A stretch of DNA of 64,000 nt from Singulisphaera sp. GP187 (GCF_900129635.1 NZ_FSRB01000002.1:2570727-2634726); one strand, 5' to 3'; shown: positions 36,036 through 45,263, counted from the stretch's first letter. Numbers and translations are program-made. Notes: generated by a model not told the origin, from the letters alone.

Positions 36036-36668
36036 ATGAATTGGCTCGAAGAACTGTTGCCGCTTCTGCTTTATGAAGGCCGCCTCGTCTTCCGGCAGAG
36101 CCCGTACAGCGACGCTTCGAGCCCCGAGGCAGGTCGGCTGCTGCATGCGGCTTTCGACGCTTATCGCCTCGACATCGCCGGACCTCTGATCGAGTTTGAT
36201 GCGGGGACAGCCCTTGAGGCCGGCTCGCTCGTGATCCGGGCGAGTTGGGCGCTGGTCAATCACGACGTGCCCAACACGGAAATCGCACGCTGGGTCGCCA
36301 TGTCCCATCGTCCGACGACCCCCGCGCATCACTTGTCCGCCGACCTCGTTTTTCGATTTCTCCCCCAGATTCGCAAACGGGCGTTGGCCCACAGCGCAAC
36401 CGACCCGCTTGCGGAACGGATTGAGGCGGTTTTACGCCAATGGCCGCTCTCGGGAGTCGTCGCCGACCTGGAGATCGGTCCGGACAGACCGCCCGAGTTC
36501 GGTGGCCATTTCGGGTTGATGCAGCTCTATGCCGAGCGCTGGGCCAATCACCAAAATCCGAGTTGGCAGCCTGACGACTCATTAAACGAACACGTCGATC
36601 TTGTTCTGACCGATCGTGCCCGAGTTGGGTCATTCGTGGGAACTTCGAGGACGAGGCGAGATGACTGA
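36036..36668 (+). CDS. accessory (bpX-type) protein of a MoxR-vWA-beta-propeller system
   Basis: A 210-residue soluble protein beginning MNWLEELLPLLLYEGRLVF. It is mostly helical, with conserved-looking blocks LSADLVFRFLPQIRKRA (about 110-126), AVLRQWPLSGVVADLEIG (about 142-159) and GGHFGLMQLYAERW. The sequence style and its place directly before the MoxR gene match one of the bpX accessory families of MoxR-vWA-beta-propeller ternary systems. I cannot say with certainty which bpX number. Its stop overlaps the MoxR start (ATGACTGA), so translation is coupled. There is no catalytic motif; an adaptor or substrate-recognition role is inference. The Shine-Dalgarno site of the chosen ATG is poor. 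Confidence 0.7.
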   Translation: MNWLEELLPLLLYEGRLVFRQSPYSDASSPEAGRLLHAAFDAYRLDIAGPLIEFDAGTALEAGSLVIRASWALVNHDVPNTEIARWVAMSHRPTTPAHHLSADLVFRFLPQIRKRALAHSATDPLAERIEAVLRQWPLSGVVADLEIGPDRPPEFGGHFGLMQLYAERWANHQNPSWQPDDSLNEHVDLVLTDRARVGSFVGTSRTRRDD

Positions 36669-37788
36669 GGACCCGGCAGGACGACTTCGCCACGAGGTCG
36701 TCGACGTGCTCAAAGGGCGGTTTGTCGGCCGCGATGAGGTCATCGACCTGATCGCATTGGCGGTTGTCGCGGGAGAGCACTTGTTCCTGCACGGCCCGCC
36801 TGGGACCGCCAAGTCGGCCTTGATCCGTCAGTTCGCCGCCACGGTTCAAGGACGTTACTTCGAGTACCTGTTAACCCGGTTCTCCGAACCCAACGAAGTC
36901 TTCGGCCCGATCGACCTGGTACGACTTCGGGAAGGGACGGTGGCGACCGTCACAACCGGCATGCTTCCGGAAGCGGAGTTTGTCTTCCTGGACGAGTTAT
37001 TCAACGCCAACAGCGCCATCTTGAATAACTTGCTCTCGGTCCTCAATGAACGGGTCTATCGACGCGGGGCCGAGACCCACCGGTTGCCACTCCTCTCACT
37101 GTTCTCGGCCTCAAACCACCTTCCCGAGGACGAGACGCTTCGCGCCTTATTTGATCGATTCTTGTTGCGTTGCCATGTTGACAATTTAAAGCCTGAATCG
37201 ATGCCGCGGCTCCTGGCCGCGGGCTGGGAAATGGAGCGGTTTCAAGGGACGGACGCGTCGATATCGGCCGCCGACCTCCGCGGCCTGTCGCGGCGAATTT
37301 ATGAGATCGACCTCTCGAAGATCACGGCTCCGTACACGGAGCTCGTGTTCAAGATCCGCGACTTGGGAGTCACCGTTTCCGACCGGCGAGCGGTCAAGGT
37401 CTTGAAACTCGTGGCGGCCTCGGCGGTGCTCTGCGGTCGGCCGGCCGCCTTGATCGCGGACTTCTGGCCGCTCCGCTACGTCTGGGATCGCGAGGAGCAG
37501 ATCGGCCCGCTGGCCTCGCTGGTCGAAACCGTGATCGAGCCACACACCGGCGCCGAGCGGGTCCATCCGCTCGCGACCGTCCCCGAACGGATGGGGGGCG
37601 AAGAGATCGCCCGATGGCTCGATACCCTCAGCGCCGAGATGCAGAGCGGTGCGATGACCCTCCTCTCGACCGCTCGACTTCGCGAACAGGTCGCCGACCT
37701 GGGCGACCGTGCAACCTGGCTCGCCGACGAGTCGGTGAGACGTCACCTCCTCGAACGAACCGCCCAGCTTCTCGGGCGATTGGGTTAA
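36661..37788 (+). CDS. MoxR-family AAA+ ATPase
   Basis: A 375-residue AAA+ chaperone-like ATPase. Walker A GPPGTAKSA lies at 45-53, Walker B FVFLDE at 107-112, sensor 1 SASNHLP around N152, and the arginine-finger region ALFDRFLLR at 163-171. The lid follows with ISAADLRGLSRRIYEIDLS. MoxR ATPases form hexamers that, with vWA-domain partners, insert metals or remodel protein complexes. Here it sits with a vWA-propeller protein and two accessory proteins, the layout of ternary MoxR-vWA-propeller systems. All ATPase residues are intact. Its start overlaps the preceding gene and the next gene begins 4 bp after its stop. Confidence 0.95.
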   Translation: MTEDPAGRLRHEVVDVLKGRFVGRDEVIDLIALAVVAGEHLFLHGPPGTAKSALIRQFAATVQGRYFEYLLTRFSEPNEVFGPIDLVRLREGTVATVTTGMLPEAEFVFLDELFNANSAILNNLLSVLNERVYRRGAETHRLPLLSLFSASNHLPEDETLRALFDRFLLRCHVDNLKPESMPRLLAAGWEMERFQGTDASISAADLRGLSRRIYEIDLSKITAPYTELVFKIRDLGVTVSDRRAVKVLKLVAASAVLCGRPAALIADFWPLRYVWDREEQIGPLASLVETVIEPHTGAERVHPLATVPERMGGEEIARWLDTLSAEMQSGAMTLLSTARLREQVADLGDRATWLADESVRRHLLERTAQLLGRLG

Positions 37789-37792
37789 ACCG

Positions 37793-38527
37793 ATGGCACC
37801 CACCCTGGACCAGATCTGTTGCGCAAGCTTGCCGCGGGCTCAGCTCGGCGTGCTGGCCGACCTCCGCCGTGAGGCCGCGATCCGGGTCTTGGTCCGGGGC
37901 GACCGTGCCTGGGTGCGCTGGCCGGCCGGTCATGAGGGGGTGATGCGACGGCTCTTCCCGGTGTCGACGGTCGCCTTGTTCGCCAAGCAGGACGGGCTCT
38001 GGTATCAGCTCGGTCGACATCTGCCGACATTTGGAATCCCTCGTGAGTTCGACGCGGATTCCGTGCCGTTGGCGACGGCGCTCGTGCCGGCCCCGATCGA
38101 TGTGACGATGCCGCGCCCAGGGGCACCGCGCCCCGCCCAGGTCGGACTGGTCCGCGACGAGGAGGTCCGTCCGGCGAGTGCCCTGCGCTGCCGGTTGAAC
38201 GCTTTGTCCGTGTGGGCCGAGACCGTTCCCTCGTCGCAATTCAAACCGCTCAGGGCGGCTATCGCGGGCGATCTGGTCATGTTACTGGGGTCACCCCTGC
38301 CGGCCATCGCCGGCGGTACGCGCTACTGGGGAACAAGGCTACTGATCCCGCTCGGCTACCGCGTGGATCCCGGCCTCTCGGAGAACGCGTTACGAAGAGC
38401 GCTGAGTCTCGGTTCCGCGGAACTCCTCGTGCTCACTCCCGACGGCTATGAAGTCATTCCTCCTCATGTCTTCAATCCGCTGAGCCTAGCCGGCATCAGG
38501 CTCGCGGAAAGGACAGGGCACGCATGA
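37793..38527 (+). CDS. accessory (bpX-type) protein of a MoxR-vWA-beta-propeller system
   Basis: A 244-residue soluble protein. It begins MAPTLDQICCASLPRAQLG and contains RDRAW-type and GVMRRLFPVSTVALFAKQDG segments with several beta strands. A second half (ALSVWAETVPSSQFKPLRAA, LLGSPLPAIAGGTRYWG) ends at YEVIPPHVFNPLSLAGIR. I recognise no enzyme motif. Its fixed position between MoxR and vWA genes and its coupling to both (4 bp after MoxR, ATGA overlap with the vWA gene) make it a structural part of the complex. The segment LLGSPLPAIAGGTRYWG recalls other bpX proteins; the family number is not assigned. Confidence 0.7.
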   Translation: MAPTLDQICCASLPRAQLGVLADLRREAAIRVLVRGDRAWVRWPAGHEGVMRRLFPVSTVALFAKQDGLWYQLGRHLPTFGIPREFDADSVPLATALVPAPIDVTMPRPGAPRPAQVGLVRDEEVRPASALRCRLNALSVWAETVPSSQFKPLRAAIAGDLVMLLGSPLPAIAGGTRYWGTRLLIPLGYRVDPGLSENALRRALSLGSAELLVLTPDGYEVIPPHVFNPLSLAGIRLAERTGHA

Positions 38528-41316
38528 GCCGCGTGGAGGATTACCTGGCGATTTCCGAAAGCTACTGCCGAGGGCTGGGCGACCTCCGCTGGTGCCCCAC
38601 AGGCGAAGCGGTGGAATACGCCTGCGACGGCCCTGAAGTTGGCATGACGTTCGCCATGGGGGCCGAAATTTCCCTTTTCCTCGAAGGCTTCCATTCCGGA
38701 TCTCCGCCGATCGCGTTCAGCCTGATCCTTCACTTGCTGCGGCTCCTCGGACTTGGCCCCCGCTCTCCGCGGTCCAAGAGTGTCTCGACTCTGGAAAAGG
38801 CGTTTCGCGAGTGGGGGCTTCCGCTCCGCAACGCCGGCGCGCTCTGCGCTCGGCTCTGTCGCAACGTTCCCCCCGCGCTCGACCCGCCCGACCTCGCGGA
38901 ACTCTATCTTACCTTGACCCGGCCGTCGGCCGATCCGCTTGGTGAACCGCGAACCGGGGTCGCGGTCCTCCCTCCCCTCGATCCACTCCATTTTGAACGC
39001 TTGATCGACGAGGGGGTCTCTCAGCTCACGCCCGAGGAGCTACGTCACTGGCTCCGCTACGGGCGCGGTCCGATCCACGAAGACGTTGCGGAACCGGTCG
39101 CAACCCTCCCCCGCCCGAGGACGCTCTCCGCGGCTCTGGTCGCGCTCGAACGCCGTCCCCGGCTTGCGGGGACAACCTCGTTGGCCGTCCACTTGGCCGG
39201 AGCGTTGACCCTGCCACCGCGTCGCCTCGCCCCTGCCACCCTGCCGATGGGGGGCTACTCGGACGTGGCGACGCGCGGTCAGCCCGAACGGATCCTCCCC
39301 AGTCAGCTCGCACTCGATCGGGACGAGTTTGTCCGGCGATTCGCAGAACACGAGCTCCTCTTTTATCAGCGTGAGGAGCCACGGGCGCCCGTGCCTGAAG
39401 AGATCGTGGTCGTGCTGGATCAGGGGGTGTTGACCTGGGGGGTCGTCCGCCTGGTTTTGGGGGCCGCGGCGATGGCGCTGGGGCGGCAGGCGGAGCGCCG
39501 GAAGATTCCGTTCTCGATCGCGGCGACCAGTCGGGAAGGGAGCGCCGTCGATCCTTGCCAACTCGATGGCGAGGCGTTGGGCGCCTTGCTCGAATCCAGC
39601 GACCTCTCGTCCGATCCTGGCCTCATCCTCGAGTCGGTGCTCGAGCAACCGGGCACGGCGCGGCTTCGCGACGTCGTCTTGCTGACTCATCCGAGAACCG
39701 TGAGCGCACCGGCCGTCGTGGCGGCGGCCCGTCGGACCGATCCCTCGACCCGACTGTTCGCCGTCTCGGTCGACCGCGCGGGACACGTGACGTTATCAGA
39801 ACTGACACGCGGGTCGGCGATCGTCCGGTCCACGCTCCGCGTCGCGCTGCCTCGGGAGGATGAGCGCAGGCCGACCCACGACCCCAACCCTCCAGAGACC
39901 GTGGGCTGGCAAGGCGACGTCGAGAGTCCCGGATTCCCGTTCGCGCTGGGCGCCCTCAGCCCGATCCCCGATGGGTTGTTCGCCTTTGATGGGTCGGGCG
40001 AGTGGATCCTCTTCACGGGGCAGCAAGGGATCCTGCACGCCTGCCGGATCGATGGAACGCGCGTGGAGATGCTCCCTCGGGTCGTCCTTGAGGGACACCC
40101 ACTCTCCCAGGTCAAGTCGATCGTGGGAGTCGCGGGAGGGTTCGTGGTGATCGGCACGTGTGGCACGAATCATGTCATCGGTCGCTATGATTTCAACACG
40201 CGACGCTGCCATGCTCATTCGCTGGTGTCGGCAATGGCATCCACCCTTCATTGGTCCTATCTCAGGAGTCACGAGGCGCTCGTCGCCCGCATTTACGACG
40301 GGCCCGTTTTCGCGCTCGACCTCAGCGCAGGACCGGAGGAGTGGCGGTTCCCGCCGCTCAGTCCGTCGGCCCCGGCCTCGAATCGCGCCGAGCTTGCGTT
40401 CCACCACGCTCAGCGCCATCTCCCGGACCATGCTCTCGCCGTTCCGAGTTTGCTCCCACTCCCCGCTCACGGGGTCGCGCTTCGACTTCACGAATCCAAC
40501 GGTGCCATCGACATCCAGGACAACTCGGGCGTCGTCAAGACGATCATCCCCACCCTCGATGGGCGGCCGAGTCTCCGGGGCAGCCGCATCTTCATTACGC
40601 GCCAGGGAGGAGACGTCATCGCGGCGGTTGTCGCCGATCGCGTGCAGATGTCCCTCCAGTCCATCCAGTTCTTCTCGACAAGTTCGTTTCGGCTGATCGC
40701 CAATATCCCTAGCCTACCGAAAGCACGCGGCTTCGCGCTTTCGGCCGACGGACAATTCTTCGCGCGCAAGGCGGGGGATCGCCACCTGGAAATCAAGGCG
40801 ATCGCGGGCGAATCGACTCCCATTTTCGTTTCCCCGAAAGGACGTACTCACCAACGCGTAAACGTCAGGCTCGGAAAATGGGCATTGGTGATCTACGTGG
40901 GCGAATTTGTTCATCTCCTTCGTTGGGACAGACCCGTTCTTGAGTGGTCACAGAGTCGAGGAGACGTAACGGCCGTTCTGGCTCGGGAATTCGACGAGCC
41001 ATCGATGCGGACCGTCCCCGCTCCTCGAGGTCGATCCCCGCTCACCACGGATTCGAAACGATTTCTTGGGTCATGCTTATTCTCCGATCTTTCGGTGCTC
41101 GTCGACTTCATCGGTCAAGTCTCGGTTCTCGGGAAATCCGGCGAGCTTGTGTGCATGTTCTATATTTTCCGCACCCATCTCGCGGGCTGGATGCCGGATG
41201 GGACACGGATCGGCCCCCCCCATCTGACCGGGGGGCCGGCCACCGAGGACGGGGCAACGCGTTTCGGGACCGCCTTGCGCAAAGCCTCGGGAGTCGAGAG
41301 GAGCCAGAGCCCGTGA
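38524..41316 (+). CDS. vWA-like domain plus C-terminal beta-propeller protein of the ternary system
   Basis: A 930-residue soluble protein in three parts. Residues 1-290 form a helical accessory region (bpX-like). Residues about 292-440 form a vWA-like Rossmann domain: EEIVVVLDQGVLTWG at strand 1, DVVLLTHPRTVS and LFAVSVDRAGHV at later strands. The usual MIDAS DxSxS is replaced by D299-Q-G-V-L, so divalent-metal binding is doubtful. Residues about 465-930 form a beta-propeller built of repeated strands with DG/SG turns (IPDGLFAFDGSGEWILFTG, FALSADGQFFARK). In ternary MoxR-vWA-propeller systems the vWA protein is the partner moved by the ATPase. Its GTG-started neighbour overlaps its stop. Confidence 0.82.
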   Translation: MSRVEDYLAISESYCRGLGDLRWCPTGEAVEYACDGPEVGMTFAMGAEISLFLEGFHSGSPPIAFSLILHLLRLLGLGPRSPRSKSVSTLEKAFREWGLPLRNAGALCARLCRNVPPALDPPDLAELYLTLTRPSADPLGEPRTGVAVLPPLDPLHFERLIDEGVSQLTPEELRHWLRYGRGPIHEDVAEPVATLPRPRTLSAALVALERRPRLAGTTSLAVHLAGALTLPPRRLAPATLPMGGYSDVATRGQPERILPSQLALDRDEFVRRFAEHELLFYQREEPRAPVPEEIVVVLDQGVLTWGVVRLVLGAAAMALGRQAERRKIPFSIAATSREGSAVDPCQLDGEALGALLESSDLSSDPGLILESVLEQPGTARLRDVVLLTHPRTVSAPAVVAAARRTDPSTRLFAVSVDRAGHVTLSELTRGSAIVRSTLRVALPREDERRPTHDPNPPETVGWQGDVESPGFPFALGALSPIPDGLFAFDGSGEWILFTGQQGILHACRIDGTRVEMLPRVVLEGHPLSQVKSIVGVAGGFVVIGTCGTNHVIGRYDFNTRRCHAHSLVSAMASTLHWSYLRSHEALVARIYDGPVFALDLSAGPEEWRFPPLSPSAPASNRAELAFHHAQRHLPDHALAVPSLLPLPAHGVALRLHESNGAIDIQDNSGVVKTIIPTLDGRPSLRGSRIFITRQGGDVIAAVVADRVQMSLQSIQFFSTSSFRLIANIPSLPKARGFALSADGQFFARKAGDRHLEIKAIAGESTPIFVSPKGRTHQRVNVRLGKWALVIYVGEFVHLLRWDRPVLEWSQSRGDVTAVLAREFDEPSMRTVPAPRGRSPLTTDSKRFLGSCLFSDLSVLVDFIGQVSVLGKSGELVCMFYIFRTHLAGWMPDGTRIGPPHLTGGPATEDGATRFGTALRKASGVERSQSP

Positions 41317-44072
41317 AGGTCCCGCTTCAGCTCAAACGACGCGCCTGGAATGAGCCGGCTGTGGCACTCCTGTTCGTCGGTTCGGACACAACCGAGCTCT
41401 TCCGGCTCTGTGAACGGCTCGAGCTCGATCCGACGGGCCGGCTTCACCGAGTCGAGGGGGGCTTCCTGATCAAACTTGCGAGCCCTGCTTCGCAGTCGTT
41501 TCCGGGATCGGTTCGGCTGCGGAGAATGGCGGCCGACCTGTACGTGCCGGTCGACGCCGACTTGGTCCCCGCGTTGCTGGACGATGAGGCCGCGGGGCTG
41601 GTCCAGGGGCGTGCCCTGGTTTTCCCCCCTTGGGGTGGGGTGCTCAGTTTCGATCCGAGGCGCCCGCTCGACCTGGGTGAATTCCTCTCGGTCGACGCTT
41701 CGCCCGGGCTCAACTGGCAGCCGTTTCCCGAACGGATCATCTTGGCCGAACGGCTCGAGGAAATCCTCCTCGAGTTGCCTCACGAGTCGACGGATGCGTG
41801 GCTCGAGTCGAGCGATCCAGGAATCGGGTCGGAGGCCCCTCGCCCGGATGACGCGGGGCCGATCTCGACGATGGCCGGCCGCGCGACCCTGGGCGCCGGC
41901 CGAGGTCTGATCTGGCTGGGCCAGGCGCTCGGGCTCAAGGGACTCGCCAAGCTGGGAGCGGAGTGGGTGGGCAGCGCCATCAACCTGGCCCCTCGCTTGA
42001 GCGAAGCGGTGCTGGGCCGCCAGGCCGCGGCCTTGAAGTCGCTCTTGCACGAGTTCCGCGAAGGCGATCTCGACCTCGCGCTTCGGCGTGCCCTGCCCCT
42101 CGGCGACACCGACAATTCGCGGGGCGAGTCGATCGGGACCGGCGATCAATTGCCGCTCAATCGGTTCGCCTACTCGCTCAGCGAGCTGTTGGGAAACTCG
42201 GGTCGAAAACCGGCCAACGTCTGGCTGGGCGCGGACGACGTCCTGAATGAGCTGAAGCGCGAATATCGCAAGGCGGCCGAAGAGGCCGAACGACGCGGCG
42301 ATCCCCGACGCGCGGCCCTCATTTACGGCAAGCTCTTGAAGGATTACCGGATGGCGGCGCACGCGCTCTCTCGCGCCGCGCTCCATCACGATGCTGCGAT
42401 CCTGCTGCTGACCAAGCTCGAGGATTGGCGCGGTGCGGCCCGTGAGTTCGAGGCGGCCGGCGAGATCGATCGCGCCTTGCGGTACTTCCAACAAGTTGCC
42501 GACCACGAGGCCGCCGCGGATCTGCTCCAACGGATCGGCGAACCGGACGCGGCTCTGGTCGAATATCAGCGGGCCGCGGATCGGTTGCTTGCCACGGAAG
42601 GGGGGCACCTCTCCGCCGGCCGCCTGTTGAGTCGGAAGGCCAATCGCCCCGACCTGGCGCTGGGGCACTTCCTTGCCGGTTGGAACCAACGCCCTCTGGG
42701 CAACTCGGTCGCCTGTCTCATCGAAGCCACGGGCCACCATGCCGAGGCCGGCTCAGTACGAGCAATCATCCACTTACTCGATGAAGCGGATGCGTATCTC
42801 GCAACCATGGGAACGATCGGAGCGGAATGGGACCGATATTTTCATGACCTTGCCCGCCTGGCGGGGCAACCGCAGCTCGAGGTCATCCGCGACGAGCTCC
42901 ACGACCGGGCCCGCCTGGGCCTAGCGGCGCGAGTTCGGGGACTGGCCAAGACCGGAATCCCCGTGGGGCGAATCGCGTCGGAGGTCTTCGGCAGGTCGTC
43001 GATCTGGCCGACCTCGGTGGTCCGAGACGCGGAGTTCGCCGTCCGTGCCGTCGCCGCCAAGCCGCCCCCAAGACCAGGCGGGCCAACCTCGGGGCATGGC
43101 GAATCCCGAAAGAAAAAGATCGGCACGAGCCTCGTCACCGCCGTCTGTTCGGCCCCCGGGTCCGATGACCTCTTCCTCGGCTTTGAATCGGGCGATCTGT
43201 ACTGCTTTCGGCCCGCGAAATACGAGGTGGTCCTGGTCGCCACAGCGCCTTCCCCGGTCGCCGCGCTCGCCACCAGCGTCGACGGCCAATCGCTCGTCGT
43301 GCTCCATGGTACGAGCCATGACTCGGGATTGCTCAGCTCCTACGCCGCCTCGCCCGACGGATCCTATCGCCTCCTGCTGAGTATGACGGTCGATGACCTG
43401 TCGCGGCCCTGGCTCACTCCCATCCTCACGGTGGATGACGTCGAGCTCGTGGGCGTCTGGGATGGCCAAGCCCTCTACTACCTGGCCGTCAGGACGCTCA
43501 CCTCGTGGGGAAGCACCGCACTGACCAGGCCGGACGCGGACCCGCCCGCCGGCTTGCTCCTGCCTCGACCCGGGAAAACCGGGTTGCCGTTCGCGGTGCT
43601 GATCCACGACGGCCGGGAATGGTGCCTCGTCGAGCCGACCGGCACGACCCGCCATGCCACGGGACTCGTTTGGCGACCTTCACAAAATCAATTAAACACA
43701 CTCCACTCGGTTGTCCTGGCCTGGATCTGTAGCGATGGCGAGCATCTCGAGCTCGTCGGCCCGGGGCGAGACGGGGCGCTCTTCTGGGCCGCCTTGCGGT
43801 TCGAGGAGGGCCGGCTCGACCTCGTGGCAAGTCATCGGCTGCTCGGCGCAGAGCCCTCTCTCGCGGCCACGCTGATCCGCTCGCGACTGGTTGCGGCGGT
43901 GACGGCGACTCAGGTCGAGTGGCTCCGTTGCGGCGCTGATCGGTTCAATCCTGCTTCCTCGACCCGAATCGAGCTTCCGTCTGCGATCGCTTGTTTTCCC
44001 TGTCGAAGGACCGGCGAGTTGATCGTCGTGAGCCGTGATGGGTGCCTCGATTGCATCAACGTCCCGTTCTGA
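41313..44072 (+). CDS. bpX6-like/TPR/beta-propeller large subunit of the ternary system
   Basis: A 919-residue protein starting at GTG 41313, which overlaps the previous stop (GTGA) and has AGGAG about ten bases upstream. The N-terminal 110 residues (KVPLQLKRRAWNEPAVALLF) resemble the bpX6 family as I remember it. A Gly-rich hydrophobic stretch follows at 187-225, then a TPR/helical-hairpin array at about 312-460 (AEERRGDPRRAALIYGKLLKDY-type units), and a C-terminal beta-propeller from about 603 to the end (SLVTAVCSAPGSDDLFLGFE, ALATSVDGQSLVVLHG). No catalytic motif is visible. As the largest propeller/TPR protein it is the likely scaffold or target-recognition subunit. A longer in-frame reading upstream lies inside the vWA gene and is rejected. 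Confidence 0.82.
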   Translation: MKVPLQLKRRAWNEPAVALLFVGSDTTELFRLCERLELDPTGRLHRVEGGFLIKLASPASQSFPGSVRLRRMAADLYVPVDADLVPALLDDEAAGLVQGRALVFPPWGGVLSFDPRRPLDLGEFLSVDASPGLNWQPFPERIILAERLEEILLELPHESTDAWLESSDPGIGSEAPRPDDAGPISTMAGRATLGAGRGLIWLGQALGLKGLAKLGAEWVGSAINLAPRLSEAVLGRQAAALKSLLHEFREGDLDLALRRALPLGDTDNSRGESIGTGDQLPLNRFAYSLSELLGNSGRKPANVWLGADDVLNELKREYRKAAEEAERRGDPRRAALIYGKLLKDYRMAAHALSRAALHHDAAILLLTKLEDWRGAAREFEAAGEIDRALRYFQQVADHEAAADLLQRIGEPDAALVEYQRAADRLLATEGGHLSAGRLLSRKANRPDLALGHFLAGWNQRPLGNSVACLIEATGHHAEAGSVRAIIHLLDEADAYLATMGTIGAEWDRYFHDLARLAGQPQLEVIRDELHDRARLGLAARVRGLAKTGIPVGRIASEVFGRSSIWPTSVVRDAEFAVRAVAAKPPPRPGGPTSGHGESRKKKIGTSLVTAVCSAPGSDDLFLGFESGDLYCFRPAKYEVVLVATAPSPVAALATSVDGQSLVVLHGTSHDSGLLSSYAASPDGSYRLLLSMTVDDLSRPWLTPILTVDDVELVGVWDGQALYYLAVRTLTSWGSTALTRPDADPPAGLLLPRPGKTGLPFAVLIHDGREWCLVEPTGTTRHATGLVWRPSQNQLNTLHSVVLAWICSDGEHLELVGPGRDGALFWAALRFEEGRLDLVASHRLLGAEPSLAATLIRSRLVAAVTATQVEWLRCGADRFNPASSTRIELPSAIACFPCRRTGELIVVSRDGCLDCINVPF

Positions 44073-44346
44073 GAAACGCCGTCGCCAAGGCCTCGGTCAA
44101 CGCGTTTCGTCGTCGTCACCGCGAGTATCGCCCTCACGGTCGAGCGACTTGCACCGAGCTTGCCCTGCGATCATAATGCGGACCCAGGCTTGTTTTTGAG
44201 CGATCCCCGATCCGCCGCTCCGTGGCTCGACGGGGTGTCATGCCTTGTCGAGCCGCCTTGGACGAACCTCCCGGCCTTCGGGCGGAAGCGCTCCCCTTGC
44301 TTCGAGTCGCACCATTGCGGTCGACTCTCTCTCCAGGAGCCTCTCA

Positions 44347-45180
44347 ATGAAACGACGCTATGCCGAGACGTGCCTGCTCGCTCTCTTCGCCGGGCTCCTG
44401 GCCCCGTTCGCCTCGGCCGCGGACCCTCTCATTCCCGACAAAAACCTCGAGGCTGCGATCCAGGCGGTCCTCAAGCACGAGCCGAAGGCAGAGCTGACCG
44501 AGGCCAAGCTACAAAACGTTTACGTACTGGAAGCGCCCGGCAAAGGGATCAGCAATCTCACCGGCCTCGAGAAATGCAAAAATCTCGCCCTGCTCCGGCT
44601 CTCGAAGAATGAGATCGTCGACCTCAAACCCCTCAAAGGATTGGCAAATCTCCAATCCCTCGACCTTGCGGACAATAAGATCGAGGATGTCTCCCCGTTG
44701 AGCGAGTCCAAGGCGCTCCAGTACCTGGAATTGTCGAATAACAAGATCGAGGACCTTCAGCCGCTCGCCGGCCTGACCAGCCTCTCCGCGCTCTATCTCA
44801 CCAACAACCAGATCAAGACCCTCGCACCGCTCGCGAGCTTGACCAAGCTTTCCTCCCTCTGCGTCGGCAAGAACCAGGTGACCGACCTCGCACCGCTCGC
44901 CAAGGTGACGCGGCTCTCCCTGCTGGAACTTCAGGACAACCAGATTGAGGACTTGTCCGCCCTCGCCCCCCAGACCGACCTCAAGATCCTGATCCTCGAA
45001 CGGAACAAGATCAGCAACCTCGGACCGCTCGTGAAGTGGGTCAAAGATGATGCGGCCGGCCCGAAGCGGTTCGCGCCATTCTTGCGGCTCTACCTGACCG
45101 GCAACCCGCTCTCCGACGAGGCTCGATCCAAGGAGCTCGAGGAGTGCAAGACCGCCGGCGTTCGCATTGAATTGAAATGA
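44347..45180 (+). CDS. secreted leucine-rich-repeat protein
   Basis: A 277-residue protein with a signal peptide (about 1-24, ending PFASAADPL). About seven LRR units of 22 residues of the internalin/SDS22-like type follow, for example LANLQSLDLADNKIEDVSPL and LTSLSALYLTNNQIKTLAPL. The N-terminal cap IPDKNLEAAIQAVLKHEPKA matches secreted LRR proteins. AGGAG precedes the ATG by seven bases. It starts 274 bp after the ternary system on the same strand, so a link is possible but not shown. A protein-protein or surface-binding role is inferred from the repeats. Confidence 0.88.
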   Translation: MKRRYAETCLLALFAGLLAPFASAADPLIPDKNLEAAIQAVLKHEPKAELTEAKLQNVYVLEAPGKGISNLTGLEKCKNLALLRLSKNEIVDLKPLKGLANLQSLDLADNKIEDVSPLSESKALQYLELSNNKIEDLQPLAGLTSLSALYLTNNQIKTLAPLASLTKLSSLCVGKNQVTDLAPLAKVTRLSLLELQDNQIEDLSALAPQTDLKILILERNKISNLGPLVKWVKDDAAGPKRFAPFLRLYLTGNPLSDEARSKELEECKTAGVRIELK

Positions 45181-45188
45181 GTCGATTC

Positions 45189-45263
45189 CCTGGTGGGCCG
45201 TGCCCACCCTACAAGAGATTCAAGAAGTGATCTCGTCTAGTAGGGTGGGCATGGCCCACCAGG
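45189..45263. repeat. 23-bp inverted repeat between convergent genes
   Basis: CCTGGTGGGCCGTGCCCACCCTA (shown as CCTGGTGGGCCG then TGCCCACCCTA, 45189-45211) pairs with 45241-45263 at 22 of 23 positions, with a 29-base loop. I recall this GGTGGGC/GCCCACC type as a repeat scattered in planctomycete genomes. Confidence 0.75.

Noticed and set aside
40944..41312. Longer reading of the TPR/propeller protein
   Set aside because: It overlaps the vWA/propeller gene in another frame. GTG 41313 has a ribosome-binding site and the expected domain start.
41160..42740. 526-codon reverse-strand frame
   Set aside because: Antisense to the TPR/propeller protein; no start signal and no domain.
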